NCBI RefSeq assembly: GCF_046098205.1
Contig: NZ_JBJURJ010000008.1
Location: 124,001-188,000, forward strand
DNA length: 64,000 nt
DNA from: Paenibacillus_AR mesotrionivorans
GTDB lineage: Bacteria; Bacillota; Bacilli; Paenibacillales; NBRC-103111
Direction: 5' to 3'
The notes beneath the pieces are model-generated. The model ran no database searches, had not been told where the DNA came from, and saw only the letters and a program-made list of their open reading frames with translations. This document shows, piece by piece, positions 25,565 to 34,099 of the stretch (position 1 is its first letter; every line of letters starts with the position of its first letter). The position numbers and the translations under genes are program-made.

Positions 25565-25975
25565 CTACTTATGCGAAATATGATGCAGCGCCTGCAGGAA
25601 CAGTCCTTCCACGTGCTGGTCGTCAATGGAATAATACATCATTTTGCCTTCCTTGCGGCGTTTGACAATACGTAGATTACGAAGCACCCGCAGCTGGTGG
25701 GATACGGCGGACTGCTGCATCCCCAGCACGTCGCACATGTCGCAGACGCACAGCTCCCGGTTCAACAGGGAGTGGATAATCCGCAGACGGGTTTGATCGG
25801 CCAGCGCCTTGAACAGCTCCGCCAGGTCATTCACCCGGTCAAGCTCCACCGCCTCGCGTTTCACCTGCTCTACTACATCGGCATGGGCACAATCCGTCTC
25901 GCAGCGGTCGGTGCCGTCCGCATTGTCCATCCGACCATTGGTCTCTTCCTCTTCCACACTCGCTAGTTCCATCAT
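25565..25975 (-). CDS. ArsR/SmtB metal-sensing repressor (CadC/CzrA-like)
   Basis: 136-aa winged-helix repressor. The recognition region ELCVCDMCDVLGMQQSAVSH is classic. Cys25 and Cys29 in the N-terminal arm plus Cys76 and Cys78 form a CadC-type alpha3N site for Cd, Pb or Zn. Asp119, His121, His132 and His135 match the alpha5 zinc site of CzrA. AGGGGG seven bases upstream supports the start at 25975, although the frame continues to 26002. No metal pump lies next to it, so it probably acts elsewhere or on itself. Confidence 0.88.
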   Translation of the reverse strand: MMELASVEEEETNGRMDNADGTDRCETDCAHADVVEQVKREAVELDRVNDLAELFKALADQTRLRIIHSLLNRELCVCDMCDVLGMQQSAVSHQLRVLRNLRIVKRRKEGKMMYYSIDDQHVEGLFLQALHHISHK

Positions 25976-26131
25976 ACCCCGTCCCCCTGCCTGACTCATC
26001 AATCATGCCTCTATTGTATCGGACGCCATTGTATTTGTCACTTTCTCACCAGCCAGACATTTCCTTGGTATAAGTAAGGAATGATGGAGCACACTTCTAG
26101 GAAAAGCATTCTTACAGGGAGTGTATCCAAC

Positions 26132-27292
26132 GTGAAGAGCAAGCAACTGCTCATCCTTGCCGGTTTATGGTTCATGCTTCTGCCTGGAAGCATGATCCAA
26201 GCCGATCCCCTTCCCGCCGGAGCAGATGACCGGATTGAGCTGTCCCTGCGCTCCTCCTCTGCTGCGGAGTACAAAACGACCGTGTCCATTTCTTCACGAA
26301 AGTGGAAAAAATGGCTGAGCTCTATGGAGCAGGCCGGAAATCTGCCCCAACCGGCACCGGCTTACTCCGTTTTGGAGCTGGCAGCACCTGCAAGCAACGG
26401 CACCCGGCAGCTTTACAGGGTATACAGTGTTGAATCCGGAGCCTACCTGCTGGAGCTTGACAGCCGGACGGTTTACCGGACGCCGGAGGAGATGAAGACG
26501 GATATAGACAGACTCCGGCAGGAACTGGCTGCCCGTCACTTCGGAAAGCTATTAACCTGGACCGAGGTGGATAAGCTGATGCCGAAAGGCACTGTCCTCT
26601 CCATTACCGATCTGGAAACCGGACTCACTTTCCAGGGACAGCGCAGGGCCGGCTCCGCCCATATGGATGTGCAGCCTCTGACGAAGGAGGACACCGCCAT
26701 TATGAAAACTATCTACGGAGGCCAGTGGAGTTGGCAGCGGAAAGCGGTGCTGGTGAAAACCCCAAGCGGTGTGGTTGGCGCTTCCATGCACGGCATGCCC
26801 CACGGCGGGGATGGAATTCCCGGCAATAATTTTAACGGCCATTTTTGCATCCACTTCGCAGGCTCCATTACCCATGGCTCCGCCCATTCCGATCCGGCTC
26901 ATCAAGCTATGGCCCAGAAAGCGGCAGGACAGCTGGAGGATTATCACAAAAGCCTCAGTCCGCTGGATACCGTGAAGCTGTTTTTGGTGGCCGTCAATCA
27001 GAAGGACCGCCATCTGCTGGAGCTGCTGCTGAATACCGGAGCTGAGACCGGTCTGGCCGCGGAATGGCTGGATGATCGTGTCCTCAATGCCCGTCCTATC
27101 GGGGAGCCCCCTGCTCCATTTCGTATCCCTGAAGATGCACTCGAGGCCCAGTTTAAGACGCGGGTGGGCATCTCTCGGAAAGGCGCCCGACCACAGGGTA
27201 TATGGTTCCGATGGAGCCTGTCCCGGACAACACCCGCAGGAGCATGGTTTATTACGGACATCCAGCCGGAGGCCGTCATCCGCGGAAATTGA
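26132..27292 (+). CDS. Secreted protein with GHFCIHF motif, unknown function
   Basis: 386 aa from a GTG at 26132 that follows GGGAG. The signal peptide is MKSKQLLILAGLWFMLLPGS with cleavage near IQA-DP. The central part contains the block NFNGHFCIHFAGSITHGSAH followed by DPAHQAMAQKA. The closely packed His and Cys residues suggest a metal or catalytic site. Similar blocks occur in uncharacterised Bacillales and clostridial exported proteins (from memory). The C-terminal 100 residues have an NTF2-like pattern (TVKLFLVAVNQKDRHLLELL). Confidence 0.7.
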   Translation: MKSKQLLILAGLWFMLLPGSMIQADPLPAGADDRIELSLRSSSAAEYKTTVSISSRKWKKWLSSMEQAGNLPQPAPAYSVLELAAPASNGTRQLYRVYSVESGAYLLELDSRTVYRTPEEMKTDIDRLRQELAARHFGKLLTWTEVDKLMPKGTVLSITDLETGLTFQGQRRAGSAHMDVQPLTKEDTAIMKTIYGGQWSWQRKAVLVKTPSGVVGASMHGMPHGGDGIPGNNFNGHFCIHFAGSITHGSAHSDPAHQAMAQKAAGQLEDYHKSLSPLDTVKLFLVAVNQKDRHLLELLLNTGAETGLAAEWLDDRVLNARPIGEPPAPFRIPEDALEAQFKTRVGISRKGARPQGIWFRWSLSRTTPAGAWFITDIQPEAVIRGN

Positions 27293-27379
27293 TTTTCCCT
27301 AGAGATGCTTCCCAGGAACTGTCATTCCTTGTAGAATAGACTCATGATCGGCTTTTTGCCAGAAAAGAGGTTATGAGTC

Positions 27380-27763
27380 TTGGGTGTGAACGGTTTTAGT
27401 GGTGACGCCGGCATTTCCAACGGACCCCCGGCTATTTTTATGATTTTTTTCGTTGGCATTGCCGCGGTGGTGATCGGGGGTATTGTATTTAGTGTGGCCA
27501 AGGGGGTGGGGACCTGGTCCCAGAACAACGCATCGCCCATCCTGACACGTCCGGCCCGGATCGTGGCCAAGCGGACGAATGTTTGGGGAGGCTCAGGGGA
27601 ATCCTCCGCTTCCACCGACTATTATGTCACGTTCCAGTTTGAGGATAACAGCCGGGAGGAGTTCCAGATCAAGGATGCCCAATTCGGTTTAATGGCGGAA
27701 GGAGACCAGGGTGAGCTGGAGAGCCAGGGTACCCGGTTTCTCGACTTCCGGCGCAGAATCTGA
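27380..27763 (+). CDS. DUF2500 membrane-anchored protein
   Basis: 127 aa. One N-terminal transmembrane helix (IFMIFFVGIAAVVIGGIVF, about 19-37) is followed by a beta domain with ARIVAKRTNVWGG and TDYYVTFQFEDNSREEF, which is the DUF2500 pattern. The start is TTG at 27380 after AGAGG, or GTG at 27386. No ATG fits. Function unknown. It converges on the germination operon. Confidence 0.8.
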   Translation: MGVNGFSGDAGISNGPPAIFMIFFVGIAAVVIGGIVFSVAKGVGTWSQNNASPILTRPARIVAKRTNVWGGSGESSASTDYYVTFQFEDNSREEFQIKDAQFGLMAEGDQGELESQGTRFLDFRRRI

Positions 27764-27801
27764 GGCGATCCAAACGGCAGAGCATCAGCCCGCAAGCAGC
27801 C

Positions 27802-29034
27802 TCATACGCCGCCCTCCCCATTTGGAATGCCAGTCCGCCTGAGCTTACGCTTGGGCTTTTTGCTGTTGCCCTCAGCAGTCCCTTGAACTGTTTCCGTTTC
27901 CGGTTCCTCCCCCACTGCATTAGCTCCGTCTGCCTCGGATTTTTGTCCGGCTGCAAGCTTTCCCTTAACTGTTCCCCCCAGCAGCAGCACGGCAGGCAGC
28001 AGTACGGCTACTCCCAGTGCCAGGGGAGGCCAATAATATTGGGCGAAGGTCATGGCCCGGGTATGGTCCGCCACCACCCAATAGCTTGACGCTCCCAGCA
28101 GCAGGCAGGCAGGAACCAGCATAGGCCGGTAATCCTTCAACCCGACGACTTTGGACAGGGAATGGCTGGCGCAGAACAGACAAAGCATAATCTGCACCAG
28201 ACTGGAGGTAGCAAAAAAGGCGATCATAATCATTTCGTACCGCTGGATAAAAAAGCCCAGATGGGCGCTCCTGGCCAGCTGCATACAAGAGACCACATAT
28301 TGGCCTGTAACCTCGGCAGACAGCACACCGGTTTCCAGAATCGGCCACATCAATACCAAAAGCCCGCCCATCAAAACACTGACAACACTGGTCCGGGACC
28401 AGGAATCCCTCTTGCTGACCAAGGGGATCACAATCCCCGCGGCCATGGTGCCCATAGCCCAGTCCGTATCGAAATTCCGGCTGGCCCAAACGGATTTCCA
28501 GATTCCGTATTCAAAGAGTGGCGCCAGATTGCGGATGTCAAATTCGGTGAGCGAGCCGGTTAATAACGAAATATTGAGCAGAAGGATGGTGAATACCCCG
28601 ACAAAGGCCGTTCTTGCCATCACCTCCAGTCCATGGAATGCCCCCAATCCTCCCACCCACAGCGCCACCAGGATAAATGAATAGGTAGGAAATTGAGGCA
28701 GGAAATAATCCATGAGATGGTAAACGAAGGTCAGCATAATCGTGGCGAAGGCTCCGGTAAAGAACACGAAGCTCAACAGCGCGGCGGCTTTGCCCGCCCA
28801 TTTGCCCATCACAAAGCCTGCTCCGTCAATCAGCTCCCTGTCCCCGCATTTGACCACAGCTGCGGCAGTCAGCCAAGCGGCGCCTGCTCCCTGAATGATG
28901 GCAAACAAGGTGGACACCCAAATTTCCGAGCCTGCTTCTCTGGCCGCGATTCCTTGGGTCACTCCGATGCCCTTGGCATACATCATGTTGATAATCAACG
29001 CCATGAGCATACCCGCGGTAATCCGGATTTTCAT
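27802..29034 (-). CDS. gerAB: Spore germination receptor B subunit (GerAB family permease)
   Basis: 410 aa. About ten transmembrane helices of the amino-acid permease fold, opening with MKIRITAGMLMALIINMMYA and containing QYVVSCMQLARSAHLGFFIQR. The B subunit forms the germinant-binding pocket in the inner spore membrane. A charged tail of about 60 residues, rich in Glu, Lys and Arg, extends past the last helix. Its ATG overlaps the stop of the C subunit by 4 bp, and it is last in the operon. The germinant cannot be predicted. Confidence 0.92.
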   Translation of the reverse strand: MKIRITAGMLMALIINMMYAKGIGVTQGIAAREAGSEIWVSTLFAIIQGAGAAWLTAAAVVKCGDRELIDGAGFVMGKWAGKAAALLSFVFFTGAFATIMLTFVYHLMDYFLPQFPTYSFILVALWVGGLGAFHGLEVMARTAFVGVFTILLLNISLLTGSLTEFDIRNLAPLFEYGIWKSVWASRNFDTDWAMGTMAAGIVIPLVSKRDSWSRTSVVSVLMGGLLVLMWPILETGVLSAEVTGQYVVSCMQLARSAHLGFFIQRYEMIMIAFFATSSLVQIMLCLFCASHSLSKVVGLKDYRPMLVPACLLLGASSYWVVADHTRAMTFAQYYWPPLALGVAVLLPAVLLLGGTVKGKLAAGQKSEADGANAVGEEPETETVQGTAEGNSKKPKRKLRRTGIPNGEGGV

Positions 29035-30233
29035 GATTCATCACCTTCAGTTCCTTTTCCGTCTACCTTCAATTCCTGGCTGGTGATTTTGATATCCAGC
29101 GCAATGTCCACCTCACTATCGGCTAGAACCTCCTCCCATCTGCCTTCGAATTCCCTCCATTGCTTCGGGTACTTATTATTGAACACCTCTCCCAGCTTCA
29201 GAAAATCCACCCGGTATTTATGCTGGGCCTTGTCCAGCACCGCTTCCAGCTGGGATTTGACCTTCTTTTGGAGCTCAGCCTGCAACTCGTCCTTCATGGC
29301 GGAAAAACCTACAGAGCATCCCGTTTCCACAAGACTGGCCGTGGCTTTCACATGGATGTCAAACCGGGGCTTCCCGTCCTTCAAACCGGGAATCACCCGG
29401 ACCTGCTGCTTGTTCACCTCCAGGGTGGCCCGTTCCGCAGGATTGCGGGGGCAGCTGACACTGACGATGCTGGAATCCACACTTTCGATGAACATCAGAA
29501 GACCCTTGGTCTCCTCGGAGTTAAGCCAGCCTACCATTTTATCCCTGCGGAAAACAGCGGCGCCGGACAGCTCCACCTGCTTCAGGGAGCCGAACTCCAT
29601 GGGCTTTTTGTTGGAGATGCCCCTGTTCTTGAGTTCAACCCGGGCCAGAACGGGATGGCTGGTTTTGCTCATGTACACCTCGAACAGCCGCATCATATTC
29701 GTGGAAGGAGCCTCGCCCACAATCCGGTTATACCGGAACAGCTTGTCGATGGCCTGTCCGGGCACCACCTCCAGACCGGTAACCGTGGACACTACCTCTC
29801 CGGCAGAATTGGAGGTCACCACTACCCAGGTATTCATCCGGAGCTCCGGATTGCGTGTGAAAAAATCAACAATGTCGCCGATCCCTCTTTTGGCCAGCTT
29901 GTCGTTGATGACAATCACGAAGTTATGGGCCCAGTAGACCCGTCTGGAGGAGAAGCGGGCAAGATTGCGGATCGCTTCAAAAATGGTTTTCCCTTCCGCC
30001 GCAATGGAGTAGATGGGCTCTCCGGTACCCCCGGAGGGAGCCCCGGTTTGACCCCGGGCATCCGCCGACCGGACAATTTGTGCCGAAATCCGGTAGCTGC
30101 CTTCCTCTTCTCCGATGTCCAGCCCCACTGCAGTGACTATGGCAAGCTCATTGATTTGCACCGGCCCGCATCCTGCCGAGACCGCCATCATCAGGCAAAG
30201 GGCCGCCAATAGAAGCGCCTTGCCCTGTCTCAT
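29031..30233 (-). CDS. gerAC: Spore germination receptor C subunit (GerAC lipoprotein)
   Basis: 400 aa. The lipoprotein signal MRQGKALLLAALCLMMAVSA is followed by the lipidated Cys in SAGC. Two alpha/beta domains typical of Ger(x)C follow, with a C-terminal segment KLGEVFNNKYPKQWREFEGRWEEVL that matches the family. It is anchored to the outer face of the inner spore membrane. It overlaps its neighbours by 4 bp on both sides, so the three subunits are translationally coupled. Confidence 0.93.
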   Translation of the reverse strand: MRQGKALLLAALCLMMAVSAGCGPVQINELAIVTAVGLDIGEEEGSYRISAQIVRSADARGQTGAPSGGTGEPIYSIAAEGKTIFEAIRNLARFSSRRVYWAHNFVIVINDKLAKRGIGDIVDFFTRNPELRMNTWVVVTSNSAGEVVSTVTGLEVVPGQAIDKLFRYNRIVGEAPSTNMMRLFEVYMSKTSHPVLARVELKNRGISNKKPMEFGSLKQVELSGAAVFRRDKMVGWLNSEETKGLLMFIESVDSSIVSVSCPRNPAERATLEVNKQQVRVIPGLKDGKPRFDIHVKATASLVETGCSVGFSAMKDELQAELQKKVKSQLEAVLDKAQHKYRVDFLKLGEVFNNKYPKQWREFEGRWEEVLADSEVDIALDIKITSQELKVDGKGTEGDES

Positions 30234-31831
30234 GCCCCGTCCTCCTTTCCGCCGCTGTCCCCACTGTTGTCTCCGGCTTGATCATGCGGCCGGTGTTCCG
30301 CGGTGGCATCGGGTTGAGGTCTTTGTCCTTTGGCCATACGATCAGGTTCTCCTTCAGCCATCCATGGGCGCTTGATCATACTCCACCAGGGAAATCGCAG
30401 CAGCAGATCCTGCTGATCGGAAGGCCGGAACGGACTGGCCGGCGCCAGATAAGGCTCTCCGAAGGAGCGCAGCGAGATGGCATGAACCACCATTGTGAAA
30501 AAAACGCCGACAAATCCCAATAGCCCCATTGTGCCGGAGGCCAGCAGCAGGGGAAACCGGATCAGCCGGATGGAGAAGGACGCAGCGTAATTGGGAATGG
30601 CAAAGGATGAGATGCCCGTAATCGCCACAATAATGACCATAAACGGGGATACTAGCCCCGCCTGCACCGCCGCCTGGCCAATAATCAGAGAACCGACAAT
30701 GCTCACCGCCTGCCCAACAGGCTTCGGCATCCGCAGCCCCGCCTCCCGCATCAGCTCGAAGGCGAACTCCATGAATAAAGCCTCCAGCAAAACAGGGAAG
30801 GGCACCACCTCCCGGCCGGATGCAATGGTGAAGGCCAGACCAGTCGGAATCATCTCCTGATGAAAGGAAACCAGCATCACATATACCGATGGCAGGGCCA
30901 GACTGATCATAAAAGCCAGGTAACGGACCAGCCGCAGAAAGGACCCTACCCAATACCGGGAATAATAGTCATCCGACGCCTGAAAGGACTGCCAGAAATA
31001 GGTGGGGACGATCAGACAGAACGGTGTGTTGTCCACCAGGATGACCGCTCTTCCCTCCAGCAGCGCCGAAGCCGCTTTGTCCGGGCGCTCCGTGCTCTGG
31101 ATGGTGGTGAAGGGAGACAGCGGGGCATCCTCAATAAATTCCTCGATATAGCCGCTTTCCAAAATTCCGTCCACTTTGATGGATCTTAGCCGCTTGGTGA
31201 CCTCCTCCACCAGTCCCTTTTTTACCAGACCCTTTATATAAAGAACATTGATGTCCGTTTTGGTGCGTGTACCCACCTGGAGGGCATCCACCCGCAGCAT
31301 GGGATCTCTGATCCGTCTGCGGATATGGGCGGAATTGGACCGGATGCTCTCTACGAATCCGTCCCGGGGCCCCCGGACCACACTTTCGGTAGCGGGTTCA
31401 TCCACACTCCGGCCTTCCCAGCCCCGGGTGGAAATCACAATTCCTTTGGCTATACCTTCTATCAAAATGACCGTATCTCCCGCCAGAACCGCATCGATGC
31501 AGCTTCCCAGCCGCTCCACAATACTGACACCGCCATTCACCAGAAGGCGTTCCTGGAGCTGCTGTGCAGCTTCCTCCTCATTCAAGCCGAAGGAAATTTC
31601 TGCCGCGTACACAATCAATGCTCGTAAGATGTCATTCACATATTCCGCCTTCACCAATCCGTCCGTATATATGCATTGCCCCGGGCGCCCTTCTCCCGCT
31701 GCATCGGCCAGCCGGAAGTTCCGCCGGATAATATCCGCCGATTCCCCCAGAAGGGTATCAATGTCCGCCAAATTATCGTGCAGCCGGGATCTGATCCCGC
31801 TTTCAAGCATATGCTGCTCTTCTGTTGACAT
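30230..31831 (-). CDS. gerAA: Spore germination receptor A subunit (GerAA)
   Basis: 533 aa. A cytoplasmic N-terminal domain (about 1-270) contains VRGPRDGFVESIRSNSAHIR and DINVLYIKG, both signatures of GerAA proteins. About five membrane helices follow, with SLPSVYVMLVSFHQEMIPTG and a polar tail rich in Asp, Gly and His. GGGAGGA six bases upstream sets the ATG at 31831, while the frame continues to 31891. It is the first gene of the A-C-B operon; A subunits oligomerise into the ion-release channel (established for the family). Confidence 0.93.
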   Translation of the reverse strand: MSTEEQHMLESGIRSRLHDNLADIDTLLGESADIIRRNFRLADAAGEGRPGQCIYTDGLVKAEYVNDILRALIVYAAEISFGLNEEEAAQQLQERLLVNGGVSIVERLGSCIDAVLAGDTVILIEGIAKGIVISTRGWEGRSVDEPATESVVRGPRDGFVESIRSNSAHIRRRIRDPMLRVDALQVGTRTKTDINVLYIKGLVKKGLVEEVTKRLRSIKVDGILESGYIEEFIEDAPLSPFTTIQSTERPDKAASALLEGRAVILVDNTPFCLIVPTYFWQSFQASDDYYSRYWVGSFLRLVRYLAFMISLALPSVYVMLVSFHQEMIPTGLAFTIASGREVVPFPVLLEALFMEFAFELMREAGLRMPKPVGQAVSIVGSLIIGQAAVQAGLVSPFMVIIVAITGISSFAIPNYAASFSIRLIRFPLLLASGTMGLLGFVGVFFTMVVHAISLRSFGEPYLAPASPFRPSDQQDLLLRFPWWSMIKRPWMAEGEPDRMAKGQRPQPDATAEHRPHDQAGDNSGDSGGKEDGA

Positions 31832-31981
31832 GGATGCTCCTCCCGTCCGCCGGATAGTAGGCGAGCCGCCTTTCCTTACTTTTCCTTTCAAGCGGCAAAT
31901 TTATGCAGACGGATACAGGGCGCATGAAGCAGCTGCAGGCTGGAGAATATAATTCCAGAATTGGATGAGGAGTGTGCCCAA

Positions 31982-32173
31982 ATGATGGATAGCTGGTTTT
32001 ACCGGTACATTCTGAACAGCACCTGGTTCCTGTGGACCGTTACAGTGCTGATCATCGCTCTGAATTTCTTGTCCCCTATTCTTGTTTGGCTTGTGATGGC
32101 AGGCAAGATGGATAAGCTCAAGCTGCGCAAAAAAAGCAAAACCACCGCTTCCGGCAGCCGGGGAGGCGGATAA
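31982..32173 (+). CDS. Small single-pass membrane protein, 63 aa
   Basis: MMDSWFYRYILNST opens a hydrophobic helix (FLWTVTVLIIALNFLSPILV) followed by a basic tail KLKLRKKSKTTASGS. GAGGAG nine bases upstream marks the start. The positive-inside rule places the tail in the cytoplasm. It diverges from gerAA. No family recognised. Confidence 0.65.
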   Translation: MMDSWFYRYILNSTWFLWTVTVLIIALNFLSPILVWLVMAGKMDKLKLRKKSKTTASGSRGGG

Positions 32174-32217
32174 CGCTTCCCGGCGCCAGGCGGTGGCAGG
32201 TATAAGGATAGGGATAC

Positions 32218-32865
32218 TTATTTCCGGCCAAAATCCGCCCGGATTTCCCCCCACTCCTCCGTATTCCACTTGACCACTTTGTTCTCGTAAGTATTTGTAT
32301 TGACCCATTGGAGAGCTCTGTCGGCCATCTCCCAGATCTTCGCCGTCGCCGGGCCGCGCACCAGGGTGGAGGCGATTTTCCGGTTTTTCAGCCAGCTTAA
32401 GGCAGTACGCGAATCTGTATAAATGGTTTTGGTGCTGCCCAGCTGCTTGAGATAAGCCAAGCCGTGGACAATGGCGATAAATTCTCCCAGGTTGTTGGTG
32501 CCGTTTTCGATAGGACCCACGTAGAACAAAATTTCCCCTGTCCGTGTGTCCACCCCCTTATATTCCACCGGACCCGGATTGCCCCGGGTGCCCACATCCA
32601 CAGAGATGCTGTCATAATCGATTTCTCCGGCTCCCGCGCCGGCTGTCTTTGGAGCTCCTTTGGCTCCAGATTTTGCCGCAGCTTTGCCCTTGCCCCAGCT
32701 TTTGTTGGCGCCCGCCTTCAGAGCCGTCTCGGCCTCCTGGAGGGATTCAAAGGACTTGTAGCGGGCATTGGCCACGCCGTCCACCTGGGCCTTGCATTCG
32801 TTCCAGGTATTGTAGATGCCCGGCGTTTTACCTTCCCACACCACATAATATTTTTGCTTTGCCAT
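32218..32865 (-). CDS. rnhA: Ribonuclease H with N-terminal hybrid-binding domain
   Basis: 215 aa. Residues 1-45 (KQKYYVVWEGKTPGIYNTW) are the RNase H1 hybrid-binding module. An Ala/Gly/Lys-rich linker (about 55-80) leads to the RNase H domain. Catalytic carboxylates are visible in SVDVGTRG, NNLGEFIAIVHG and YTDSRTALSW, with a final Asp near IRADFG. It degrades RNA in RNA-DNA hybrids. The start follows AGGTGGCGG; the frame runs on upstream through low-quality sequence. The GTRGNPGPVEYKGVD arrangement resembles the B. halodurans-type enzyme. Confidence 0.88.
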   Translation of the reverse strand: MAKQKYYVVWEGKTPGIYNTWNECKAQVDGVANARYKSFESLQEAETALKAGANKSWGKGKAAAKSGAKGAPKTAGAGAGEIDYDSISVDVGTRGNPGPVEYKGVDTRTGEILFYVGPIENGTNNLGEFIAIVHGLAYLKQLGSTKTIYTDSRTALSWLKNRKIASTLVRGPATAKIWEMADRALQWVNTNTYENKVVKWNTEEWGEIRADFGRK

Positions 32866-32908
32866 TCTGTTTCGCCGCCACCTTTGACTCCTAAAGTTGC
32901 CATTCTTC

Positions 32909-32937
32909 GAAAAAAGCACCCCTTCGGGTGCTTTTTT
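32909..32937. terminator. Bidirectional terminator upstream of rnhA
   Basis: AAAAAAGCACCC-CTTCG-GGTGCTTTTTT hairpin. On the minus strand it ends the yebC transcript. Confidence 0.85.
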
Positions 32938-32968
32938 GATTAACCGGTTCCTAGTTCTTCCTGTATCC

Positions 32969-33688
32969 TTATTCGCCCAAGTCCACGTTATGGTAGACCT
33001 GCTGCACATCCTCCAGGTCCTCCAGCACATCGATGAGCTTCTCGAACTGGGCTTGGACATCCCCATCCAGAGTGATGTCGTTCTGGGCTAGCATGGTCAG
33101 CTCGGCAACAGTAAATTCGGTGACACCTGCAGCACGGAGGGCATCCTGTACGGCGCTGAATTGATCCGGTGCGGCGTAGATGATGACGGATTCTTCTTCC
33201 TGGACGATGTCCCGGGCATCCACATCCGCTTCCATCAGAATCTCCAGCACCTCTTCCTCGGTTTTATCGGCTACCCCTATAACTGCTGCGGCATCGAACA
33301 TATAGCTGACGGAGCCGCTGACGCCAAGGTTGCCCGCATTCTTGGTGAACGCCGAACGGACCTCTGCAGCGGTGCGGTTTACATTGTTGGTCAAGGCATC
33401 GACAATGACCATGGACCCGTTAGGGCCGAAGCCCTCATAACGCAGCTCCTCATAGGTTTCATCGGAGTTGCCCCGCGCCTTTTCCAGGGCACGGTCAATG
33501 ATGGCCTTGGGCACGTTGTAGATCTTGGCCCGCTCCAGCACCACCTTCAATGCGCGGTTGGATTCCGGATCAGGCTCCCCCTGCTTGGCCACCACATAAA
33601 TTTCACGGCCGAATTTGGCGTAGACCCGGCTGGTGTTTTTGTCCTTGGAGGCTTTCTTTTCCTTGATATTATTCCACTTACGACCCAT
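32969..33688 (-). CDS. YebC/PmpR family protein (YeeI-like)
   Basis: 239 aa. It opens MGRKWNNIKEKKASKDKNTS and has the three-domain YebC/TACO1 layout with YEGFGPNGSMVIVDALTNN and GVSGSVSYMF. Family members bind DNA or ribosomes, and recent work links them to relief of ribosome stalling at proline runs. A weak GAGAGCG lies upstream. It is monocistronic, ending at the shared terminator. Confidence 0.93.
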   Translation of the reverse strand: MGRKWNNIKEKKASKDKNTSRVYAKFGREIYVVAKQGEPDPESNRALKVVLERAKIYNVPKAIIDRALEKARGNSDETYEELRYEGFGPNGSMVIVDALTNNVNRTAAEVRSAFTKNAGNLGVSGSVSYMFDAAAVIGVADKTEEEVLEILMEADVDARDIVQEEESVIIYAAPDQFSAVQDALRAAGVTEFTVAELTMLAQNDITLDGDVQAQFEKLIDVLEDLEDVQQVYHNVDLGE

Positions 33689-34099
33689 ATGGTTTAATCG
33701 CTCTCTTTCGTGGCTGGTCTTATGTAAGCCAATTGCTTACAAACTAACAATCCTGTCTATTATATCCCGGAAAGCGGATTGGAGTAAACCTTCCTAACCC
33801 GTTTTTTGGAAGATACGCGAGATTTGATCACTCATGCTGCAGTTCCGGCCACAATTTTAGAAGGTGAAATGTCGGAGAAGACCCTCAAATGAGCTTTGCC
33901 GATTTTCGAGGCTTCCATAACACATCCAGCCTGCGGCGGGGACCATGTTATTTCAGGGGAGCGGCATAAAAGCCCCTGCCCGGCCAATATCAATAGGTAA
34001 GGAAGACCTTAAATTGGCTTTGTACTATCCCAAACCGGCAATCAGTAGTAAGATAAAGCTTGTAGTCATTTTTTGCATCGGCAAAAAAGGAGTGAGACC
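33689..34099. other. Gene-free divergent region
   Basis: 411 bp between yebC and the G3E GTPase gene. It contains two small hairpins (TAAGC/GCTTA at 33724-33738, CAGGGG/CCCCTG near 33955-33980). No convincing ORF, riboswitch or Zur box (TCGTAAT-type palindrome) could be found. Confidence 0.5.

Noticed and set aside
29160..30212. 350-codon plus-strand frame
   Set aside because: Antisense to gerAC, which has a lipobox and coupled overlaps.
33689..34099. Zur box or cobalamin riboswitch before the G3E GTPase
   Set aside because: No matching palindrome or conserved B12-box sequence could be seen; only small hairpins.
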